Shown piece by piece: positions 27,789-35,458 of a stretch of DNA of 35,458 bases. Position numbers and translations under genes: made by a program. The DNA is from Kalaharituber pfeilii (taxonomy: Eukaryota > Ascomycota > Pezizomycetes > Pezizales > Pezizaceae), in assembly GCA_015179045.1 (NCBI GenBank), contig WHUZ01000196.1, positions 1 to 35,458 of the forward strand. The letters are read 5' to 3'. Within the stretch, counting starts at the first letter, position 1, and the number at the start of each line of letters is the position of its first letter. Under the pieces are notes generated by a model. That model saw only the letters and a list, made by a program, of their open reading frames with translations. It did no database searches and was not told the DNA's origin.

Positions 27789-28447
27789 TCAAGCGCGAAC
27801 CCTCGACAATGGCCTCAACAACAATCGCAACGTCGCATCTTTTTTTGCAGCCAACAGTGGATATATCTTCTTCTTCTTACTATACTTTGCTAGCTCTTTT
27901 ACCGTCGGAAACCTCCTAAGAGTTGCTTGTTGTCCGGCTAGCTGAGCTCGCTGGTAAACGATAAAATCGTAGATGTTGACATGTACTTGCGCTAACAGCT
28001 ACTTAAAAGGTTAGATCCTAAATTCCGCCTAATACAAAGGACCATACTCATTAAAATTGCATTTATACATACCTTCTTTGCCTGAGTTTTGGTCAAGGGA
28101 GCTTCTCCGACCTCAAATAGCTCACACAAGTATTCCCAGGGCTGAAGTTCCCCTTCCCTGACCTGCTCATTCTGTTGGACGAGATAATCGACCTCCTCTT
28201 CAACAGCCGCAAGATATTCGTGGTACAGTTGTTGTTGTGGAGTGCCATCGACCTTGCATTGTAGGAGCTTCCAACGCCTCGCAACTAAATATGCCCGCCA
28301 TTCAGTCTGTGGGGAGCGGTTGCTGTATGTATACCCGTTGACAGGATGCTGGAGGAAGAATCTTCGGAGCGGAGAATCCGTACGGTCTTGCAGCGAGGCT
28401 CCTTCGAGGGCGTTGGCGAGATCATCCATATCGTTTCTAGTAGACAT
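27789..28447 (-). CDS. Small fungus-type conserved protein, two exons
   Basis: Exon 1 is 28447-28073 and exon 2 is 27998-27789, giving 194 residues. The 74-bp intron has donor GTATGT, branch TCTAAC and acceptor AAGTAG, and joins in phase 0. The protein resembles a widespread family of small ascomycete proteins: RRFFLQHPVNGYTYSNRSP...EW near residues 28-50 (compare the family's FF..YP.F.Y.P....EF), a charged helix, EPWEYLC-like QPWEYLCELFEV, then VHVNIYDFI just after the intron and a basic tail. The function of that family is unknown to me. The ATG at 28447 is clear and no lesions are seen, so this looks like an intact resident gene outside the transposons. Confidence 0.82.
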
Positions 28448-28926
28448 GTCGCGGAAGCACGTGTCGCTGAATTTCGCGAAATTTACCAGCGTCTGTATCA
28501 GGTGTGTGGGATAGTTTATGGGTAGCTGTTTTGGTTATTCGATGTGCGTTGGACACCTGACACACCCAAATAAAACTTGCAATAAGAACAGATCGCTGGT
28601 GGCCTTACGCGATCCTTGTATTGGCGAGTCTTGGCACCCTGCAGCCCAAGAAAACCCTTACATACTCGCTGGTTCGGAAAGTATTGGAACGCTGCATAAA
28701 TGGTATGCGCTATTCGCTCTTTGGTCAAGCATCTTTTTGGCCTGGCTCTCTGCGTTTACCACCTCCGTTACAGAGTACATAGAGAAGCTGGAGATGAGCC
28801 CATGTATAATTGCATTCCTGTGCTTAGTAATACCAAGATTGCATGAACGGTGCGTTCTGCCAAGACTGAACTAGCACGTGTTTGTTTTCTTGCTCTTATG
28901 TGAGTAATACGGTACCTTCCTTCCAG
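28448..28926. other. Intergenic stretch with a diverged dispersed-repeat block
   Basis: The promoter of the small gene probably lies near 28450-28520. Minus-strand bases about 28695-28775 (GTAACGGAGGTGGTAAACGC...AAAAAGATGCTTGAC) resemble the repeat block at 14700-14830 and 22645-22760, without a visible tail. No other feature was found. Confidence 0.4.
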
Positions 28927-28928
28927 TA

Positions 28929-29768
28929 CAGTCACTGGTCAAAAGTCTTGGTGACGCCACCTTTCTTGGCACCTCAAAATGCTTGCTTGCGCAACTTCAA
29001 ATGCTCATATCTCCATGATCCACAGCTCAATTACAGAAGTTGTACCTGCAATTGATAGCACCGTGTCTATAGTCTTGCATATCACATGCAGCAATCATGA
29101 GAATAGTAGTAGTCAATTATATGGACCAATAAATCAGGAGCCAATTCTAGCATTTTTTACCTAAATTCTCTCTGCATAATAGTGTAGTTCCATACAAGGA
29201 GAATATTTTTGGGGCTAGTAAATTTTGCTATGAAAATACATATTGAGTCCATCTTAATTCATATTTTTGATATTTTTTATGTTGTGTTTCAGGTTCTGTG
29301 TGGAGCTATTTATTTCCAGACACCGATATTTGACCCTAAAATGACAATTTTGTATGGGAATTTGGCAATCTTGGCGTTCTTTGAAGTTTGCGATTTTATC
29401 TCAGCAGCCACATGACCCCAACATCTGTTCTACAGCCGGAACCATGAAGTTTCAGGTAGTATCTATCATAGAAAAAATCCTGTTTGTCTATCTAGTTGTG
29501 GTGCTAAAGATACATCACATTTCAAAAATTCACAGTTTTTGTATGGAATACCTAGTATTCAATAACTTTTTGTAGATATTACACTGCAATCAGTGTGCTA
29601 TAAATATGTCCTGTGCTGTAGCATAAACCATACTGCTTAACTATCACCAGTTCAAGTTGTAGGTTAATTGGGTCACTTCTCGTGAAGATATCTCAATTTT
29701 TGTTCAAATGGACATTGTCGCCGCTTGGTGCTCAGATCCCTTTCACCAAGACTTTTGACCAGTCACTG
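28929..29768. mobile_element. 840-bp non-autonomous Tc1/mariner-type element
   Basis: Inverted termini of about 26 bp begin CAGTCACTGGTCAAAAGTCT at 28929 and end with the complement at 29768 (one mismatch). TA at 28927-28928 and 29769-29770 is the target duplication. The motif CAGT...TGG.CAAAA is typical of Tc1-like ends. No transposase is encoded; only short AT-rich frames occur. Confidence 0.87.
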
Positions 29769-29921
29769 TACTTACCAGTACCGTATGGGTAACGATGTGC
29801 ACACCGGTAACGCTGGGCACCTTGGCGCCGGTTTTGCACCCTCCCCAACATCAAAATGTCAGGCATATCTCACAGAATATATTTCTAATATGTATGATGA
29901 ATTAATTATAGACCATATTGA

Positions 29922-31468
29922 CTGCGCTGATTCTGAATTTGAAGGGAAAAAAGTGAAAATGCTACTCCTAGAGCATCTACAGTTGCCACACCCCTCTACC
30001 TTATGAAATAACCTCCTCTAGCACGTAGTAGCAAATACCAACTCACCGTAACATTCTACCTGCCCATGGAATAGGAGGAATAGTAGCAATGGTACTACCA
30101 GTGCTATATTACAATACATGAGTAGTAACAGGTTGAGATCTGTAACATAGCACTGTATGCTCCTGTAGCAAGAAATTGTGCATAACTAAGAAATTGAGCA
30201 TATTCCGGATGCGACAACAAAAAATTCCTGTGAGTGCAAATAGCTCTCAAGGGAGCTCAAATTGAAGCCAGAGCATGGCAGAATACATGGAATTATCTTC
30301 CGCATATTCATTGAGCCAATTTTTAGGAGATAGGTAGTGCCCTATTTGGTATATCCCAAATCCTATACTAGACATACTCTGAGCTGCCAAATGTTAATGA
30401 TCCTGCCTGAGAGCAATAAGATCTAGACATATACTCTATTACCTATTCTGAGGAAGTATAGCAAGTTTGGTGATGTCAAGGAGTCGCCATAACCGTAGAG
30501 TGAGCAGCCCGCATATGTCAGATATGTCAGATATGCAGCATCACACACATACAGTATGCAACAGTAATAATTGTATCGTCATTGTCATGTAGCACTATAC
30601 GAGTTGTACACAATCTCGAAACCGGCACAAACTATAGGTATCTAGATTAATACTAGAGTGGGGCTGTCATATCAATAGTATATTGTTGGTTATGCAGGTA
30701 CATCTTAGTACTGCACTGTTGTAGAGCACAACTGATGCATAGATACTCTCTAAAGCTGCAAATATAAAGACATATAGAAGAAGATATTTTATAACAGCTG
30801 GTAGTATGGAGTAATAGTTGTGGGTAGCTGAAAACTAGTCATTGTATAGCATACCTATCTAACATAGGTAGGCTGCTTACTCTATAGCCATGATAACCCC
30901 ATGACGTAGCCAAACACGACCAAACTAGCTACGCTTCCTCAGAATAGGTAATAGAGTATATGTCTGGATCTTATTGATCTCAGGCAGGATCATTAACACT
31001 TGGCAGCTCAGAGTATGTCTAGTATAGGATTTGGGATATACCAAATAGGTCACTACCCATCTCCTAAAAATTGGCTCAATGAATATGCGGGAGATAATTC
31101 CATGTATTCTACCATGCTCTGGCTTCAATTTGAGCCCCCTTGAGAGCTATTTGCACTCACAGAGATTTTTTGTTGTCGCATCCGGAAAATGCTCAATTTC
31201 TTAGTTATGCACAATTTCTTGCTACAGGAGCATACAGTGCTATGGTACAGATCTCAACCTGTTACTACTCTTGTATTGTGATATAGCACTGGTAGTACTA
31301 TTGCTACCATTCCTACTATTGCATGAGCAGGTAGAGCGTTGCAGTGAGTTAGTATTTGCTGGTAGGTACCAGAGAAGGTTATTTCATAAGGTAGAGGGAT
31401 GTGGCAACTGTAGGTGCTGTAGGAGTAGCATTTTCACTTTTTCCCCTTCAACTTCAGAATCAGCGCAG
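29922..31468. repeat. Large inverted repeat, 550-bp arms, 446-bp spacer
   Basis: The left arm (29922-30472) and right arm (30919-31468) are about 90% complementary over their full length; for example, ctgcgctgattctgaa at the left edge pairs with ttcagaatcagcgcag at the right edge. The arms end together at CTGCGCTG/CAGCGCAG, which looks like true termini. The LINE starts immediately after 31468. It may be a foldback-type DNA transposon or an inverted duplication; its transcript would be a long hairpin. No TSD can be read because the right flank is LINE sequence. Confidence 0.85.
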
Positions 31469-34278
31469 GAAGTGAAGGAGGCCCGGAGGATGACCAAATA
31501 CATTCTACGGAACCCCGGGAACACCAACACAGAACGCAGTAGAGCCCGGAGAATCCTGCGAAATATAATCCGGGACAAAAAAAGGCATACTTCCTGGAAG
31601 AAGACCGAATAGAATCACCTTGGGACATATTCCGAATAGCCCGAGACCCGTTCCGGAGCCGACCCCTCATGGGCATGGAGGGTACTGACGATCAGATAGC
31701 CGAAGAACTCATTCGACACAACCTCATCACCGAACCCCCGGAGATAGAGGAATTAAGAAGACCGCACGGACTTACCATCGAGAAAGATCAGGCTAGGGCG
31801 GAAGTAGACAAGGCACTCTCCGGCACCAAGTCAAGATCGGCCCCAGGCCCCGACGGCATCCAATACGGTGTCCTAAAGCTCCTGAGGAAGACTAACCTAT
31901 GGAAGGCTATAAGGGAAGAGATTGTGGACTACCTGAACGGAAACTACGAGTTCGCCAAAGGCTTCAACATGGTCATGATCCTAAAAAAGGGGAAACCCCG
32001 GGACCAGCCGGGGAGTTGGCGACCCATCACGCTTCTCAACACTACAGCCAAGCTAGGCCAAAAAGTCGTGGCAAACGCAATACAGAGAATGGATAGCCTC
32101 TTCCGGAACTCACAACTGGGAAGCCGCCCCTTCAGAGGCAGCGAGGACCTACAGAGACAGGTCTTAAAAGAAGCAGACAAACGACTCCGGGACGGAGAAT
32201 GGACGGCACTGGTAGGGGACGACATCAAAGCCGCATTTAATCACCTAAGGCGAAACAGAGTAGTCTCAAGACTGGAAGGCACAGACCGGAACATAGCCAG
32301 CTTCGTCCAAGGATTCCTACAACCAACCCAATTCTCGATATCCTGGGACGGGAAAGTCCGAGGCAGAGGCACGATGACGGACGGGGCCCCGCAAGGATCC
32401 CCACTTTCCCCGGTACTGTTCCTGGTTGGCGTCGCCCCCTTAGCGGAGAAAGCCGAGAGAAGACAATTCACCCGATCTTACGTGGACGACTTCCACAGCG
32501 TCATCTCCAGCCGTAGTGAGCGGCACGAGCCGAGCCAGCTCGAGCTGGCCTGGCATGAGCTCGAGCTGGCTCGAGCTCAAACGAGCCAAGATCATGCTTG
32601 TTTTTTTCTTGACAGCTCGCTAAAATGCTTAGCCAGTGCAAGGTTTCATAAACTGTAAATACCTAATATAGTAATAATTAGAGACTTGGAGCTCATTCTG
32701 ACCTACCAACAACTTCGAAATGCACAATTTAGCTGGTAGTAGTGAGAAAAATGAAAGTTTAGCTTAGTTTAGTTTAGTTTGTCAATATTATATATATAAT
32801 CAATCCAGGCTCGAGCTCACCCTCCAGCTCGGCTCGAGCTAGCTCGTGCCGCTCACTATCCAGCCGATCGATGAGACAACTCCGAAAGGACATAGACACC
32901 CACCGCAGAAACCTATCCCAAGAAGCCGCGGAGGAGGGCTTCGAGCTGGACCCGCGGAAAGCTGACACACTGATAATCGGCACCCAAGGGAAGAGCTATC
33001 GCCTGGTGGGATTAACAGTGGACTGGGAGCTCAAATTTGACGAGCACTTCGAAAAAAGACTACACCTAGGGAAAGCGGCATGGGGAGTCGCACAAAGACT
33101 CACCAAGATACCCCCGAGCAAAAGACGACAGGTATACACCAGCATAGCCAGAAACATAGCCACCTACGGCTGTTGGGCGTGGCAGTCCTACGCCAAAGGA
33201 GCCCCGAAAGAGAAAAAACTCAGGCAACTAGAGAAATGGCAATACACGGTCGCCAGGGACATCACCGGCGCCCCATGGGGACCAGAAGAGACATAGTGGA
33301 AGGCATAGCCAACCTAGAATCGGTCGAGACGTTCTCATATGGGGAAAAAGAAAGAGTGGAAGCTCGGACCCTGAGATTCCCCGATGAACCGCTTCTGGAG
33401 CCACACCGGACACCAAATACCTGAGGGGCGACCTCACACATCGGGACCCCCTCCCGCTACACACCTTCCCCACTCTACCCAGCGACACAAGCAAAGAAGG
33501 ATGGGAGGAGACCATCGCCAAAGAAGAGGAAGAGGGATGGAAGAGCACATACACAGACGGAAGCCGAGTGAACAATCTCACCGGAGCGGGAACACACTGC
33601 CGAGGCCAAGACGACCACATATACCTGGGAAGGGGATGCACGGTCAATGACGGAGAGATGATCGCCATCAGCCACGCACTCAACCACGAGGGAGAATTAC
33701 TGATCATCACCGACTCCCGTACGGCCATCTCCAGACTACAAAGGATAGCAAACGGCGACCCAAACGTCGAAGGCACATCCATGGAAGTCAGGAGACAATG
33801 GGAGAAGCGATTCAACCGGGGAGACCTAGACACAGCAGTAATGTGGGTCAAAGGCCACAAAGGGGTAGAAGGGAACACCAGGGCGGACACGGCAGCCAAG
33901 ATAGGCACAGCCATACAGTACGAAGACGACACGGTCACGGAGGCAGGGTTAAGACAGGAAGCCAAAAGCCTCAGGGCCGAGGAACGGAATCGCCTGGGGC
34001 TATCCTACAGACCCATCCAGAGAATAGACAATCGAAGAAGAATCTCCACATTAGCGGGGATCCTCGGCAACAAGGGCCTCAAAGAGTGGAGATACAGCAT
34101 AGGGAAAGCTGACTCACCGGAGTGCCGATGGTGCGGCAGAGCGCTGGAAAACCTAAAGCACATAACGGACGAATGCCAGGTATGGAAGGGAAAACTCAAA
34201 GACGGAGCTAAAGGACTCAGACATCCAGACAAAGACACGAATCTGGCGGAAATTTTGGAATGGGCGACGGAGGAGTAG
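31469..34278 (+). pseudogene. LINE ORF2: reverse transcriptase, RNase H, C-terminal zinc motif
   Basis: The linker before RT (EVKEARRMTKYILR...) is separated from RT by a frameshift at an A7 run near 31575. RT motifs include SAPGPDGIQYG, the WRPITLL region, GAPQGSPLSPVLF and the catalytic YVDD at 32479-32490, after which the hAT miniature interrupts. Post-RT sequence runs from 32867, with frameshifts near 33292 and 33385. RNase H follows, with catalytic residues in YTDGSR, NDGEMIA, IITDSRTA and WVKGHKGVEGNTRAD. The C-terminus has ECRWCGRALENLKHITDEC and stops at 34278. It encoded the replicase for target-primed reverse transcription; this copy is dead. Confidence 0.92.
32514..32858. mobile_element. 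345-bp hAT-type miniature (second family)
   Basis: Termini TAGTGAGCGGCACGAGC and its complement GCTCGTGCCGCTCACTA bound the insert, with an exact 8-bp TSD tccagccg (32506-32513, 32859-32866). TAGnG ends plus 8-bp duplications indicate hAT. Subterminal regions carry repeated GCTCGAGCT/GAGCTCGAGCTGG palindromic motifs; the centre is AT-rich. Removal with one TSD copy restores the LINE reading frame next to YVDD. Confidence 0.93.
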
Positions 34279-34566
34279 GGGAATCGGAGTCAGTCGGGAA
34301 AAGGGAGGGATTCCTTAGTTACTCTTTTATTTCTCCTTATTTTTCATACCGTATTAACTCACTTAAGAGGTACCCCCCTTTAGCGCACTAGCGCGCATTT
34401 GTCAAGGTCTTGGCAGCCAGTACCGCGCTAATAGTGCCAAGACTACGCGCTAATGTATTTCTGAGGTACTAAACGCGTGCTCTATAGTAAGGTACAATAA
34501 TCATAAACTACTTTAGTCTGGTTACAAACTACTGGTACCTAAATAGTCCCGTGATTACCCTTAATT

Positions 34567-35028
34567 CTAACAATATGCCTTCAGTTCTTGATAATCCTCA
34601 AGTGTCTTCTCAAGCTCTTTCCATCGTGCGAAACTATATCGTATTCTCTGGGTTTTTGCTTGTGCCTCTAGCAATAATTGTTCTTGCTAAATATTTAAAG
34701 GCTCAGTAAAATACTAATAAGCAATAAGTCTAGGTTACAAACCTTTTTCCACTTTGTTATTTGATTTTTTTGCTTAAGGCCGAATCTTTGCTGAACCTCC
34801 TTGCGTGTAGGTTTTCTAAACCCACCTTTACCATCATCAATTTGTGTATGAAATGCCCAAGCTAAAACCCCAAGCTTAAAGGTAACACTTCTAGCACGTT
34901 TACTTCTAGATGGTGTAGCAATTGCTCTAGGAATCCAGCATGGGATTGCTGGTATCGGCTCTCTTCTTGGTCCAGGGCGGCTTTTTAATGCTTTTGAATA
35001 GCGAGGTGTATAAGGGGTTACGGGTGCT

Positions 35029-35073
<45 letters not shown>

Positions 35074-35150
35074 AATGATATGCATGAGAATATTGATGTA
35101 AGATCATGTACTGGGCCATCAAATATAGGATGATCAAGAACTGAAGGCAT
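34567..35150 (-). CDS. Helix-turn-helix/coiled-coil protein of the long-TIR element
   Basis: Exon 1 is 35150-34743 and exon 2 is 34686-34567, giving 175 residues. The 56-bp intron has donor GTTTGT and acceptor TATTTAG and joins in phase 0. Residues 27-40 are a Gln14 run encoded by a CTG/CAG repeat (35031-35072). Residues about 85-136 (KRARSVTFKLGVLAWAF...PTRKEVQQRFGL...QITKWKK) look like a psq-type helix-turn-helix as at the N-terminus of fungal transposases. Exon 2 encodes a charged helix (RWKELEKTLEDYQELK), a likely coiled coil. The ATG is in one TIR and the stop in the other. No DDE residues exist, so it may be a transposase DNA-binding subunit, a repressor, or a deletion product; I cannot decide which. 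Confidence 0.78.
35031..35072 (-). repeat. CAG/CTG trinucleotide repeat, 14 units
   Basis: Fourteen uninterrupted CTG triplets on the plus strand encode the Gln14 run of the helix-turn-helix protein on the minus strand. Repeats of this kind vary in length between copies. Confidence 0.95.
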
Positions 35151-35458
35151 ATTGTTAGGATTAAGGGTAATCACGGGACTATTTAGGTACCAGTAGTTTG
35201 TAACCAGACTAAAGTAGTTTATGATTATTGTACCTTACTATAGAGCACGCGTTTAGTACCTCAGAAATACATTAGCGCGTATGCTTGGCACTATTAGCGC
35301 GGTACTGGCTGCCAAGACCTTGACAAATGCGCGCCAGTGCGCTAAAGGGGGGTACCTCTTAAGTGAGTTAATACGGTATTCCTCACATGTAACTAAACAT
35401 CGCCATAGCCCATAGGGCGGCATGCGATTAATGAAATAAAAAAAAAAAAAAAAAAAAA

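Larger units (their letters stand above)
34349..35376 (-). mobile_element. Long-TIR, TA-inserted element encoding a helix-turn-helix protein
   Basis: The 1,028-bp unit has inverted termini of about 245 bp (34349-34594 and 35131-35376) starting CCGTATTAACTCACTTAAGA, almost identical between ends. TA lies at 34347-34348 and 35377-35378. The termini contain several TAGCGCG-type submotifs. It sits in the LINE 3' UTR and carries one small spliced gene and no catalytic transposase domain. The very similar arms suggest recent activity, presumably in trans. Confidence 0.9.
31469..35458 (+). mobile_element. 5'-truncated Tad-like LINE, twice interrupted
   Basis: ORF2 sequence begins right after the inverted repeat at about 31469. 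It runs through reverse transcriptase, RNase H and the zinc-finger-like C-terminus to 34278, then the 3' UTR, and ends with CGCCATAGCCCATAGGGCGG, CATGCGATTAATGAAATA and poly(A) at the window edge. A hAT miniature (32514-32858) and a TA-inserted element (34349-35376) have landed in it. The 3' TSD lies outside the window. Confidence 0.92.

Noticed and set aside
29725..30006. Frame ending near 30006 with DSEFEGKKVKM, mirrored on the other strand at 31384-31578.
   Set aside because: The mirror similarity comes from the inverted-repeat arms; no start, motif or longer coding context.

Overview
The window looks like a repeat-packed, gene-poor stretch of a filamentous ascomycete genome, possibly a Pezizomycete, though the class is only a guess. 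The evidence is short introns (56 to 191 bp) with GTATGT, GTGAGT or GTTTGT donors and CTAAC branch sites, an F-box protein, a TPR/SET protein and a small fungus-type conserved protein, together with Tad-like LINEs, a pogo/Fot1 transposon, hAT elements and a Copia-type miniature LTR element. No database search was run; every assignment rests on motifs, reading frames, terminal repeats and target-site duplications (TSDs) read from the sequence.

Layout. 1-1900: LINE 3'-tail insertions and GGCC-rich arrays. 2184-3162: a 979-bp LTR miniature (TRIM) whose interior carries an array of covarying hairpins. 3636-5818: an apparently intact pogo/Fot1 transposon. 6604-9344 (-): an F-box gene split by an 812-bp hAT element at 7293-8104. 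10881-13188 (-): two LINE copies that carry ORF1 but no ORF2. 13741-14497: two tail-only LINE insertions. 16633-18120: a truncated LINE with a 188-bp hAT element inside it. 18245-26869: an 8,625-bp unit with hAT ends and a perfect 8-bp TSD, carrying a three-exon TPR/SET gene, an AT-rich island, a truncated LINE and a transposase relic. 27789-28447 (-): a small intact two-exon gene. 28929-29768: a Tc1-type non-autonomous element. 29922-31468: a large inverted repeat with 550-bp arms. 31469 to the end: a 5'-truncated LINE broken by a 345-bp hAT miniature and by a 1,028-bp TA-inserted element that encodes a spliced helix-turn-helix protein.

How it fits together. One hAT family (ends CAGTGTTCCCAAC, 8-bp TSDs) appears as 188-, 812- and 8,625-bp versions. 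The 812-bp copy keeps a decayed BED-finger transposase start, so the family looks like deletion derivatives plus one giant cargo-bearing derivative. The LINEs share a 3' stem-loop (GCC-ATA-GCCC-loop-GGGC-GGC) that recurs in full fragments, ORF1-only copies and tail-only insertions, as expected if one reverse transcriptase recognises this tail in trans. Removing any of the three coding-sequence hAT insertions with one TSD copy restores the host reading frame.

Best candidates for something undescribed: the giant cargo-bearing hAT, the ORF1-only and tail-only LINE derivatives, the covarying hairpin array in the TRIM, and the long-TIR element encoding only a DNA-binding/coiled-coil protein.
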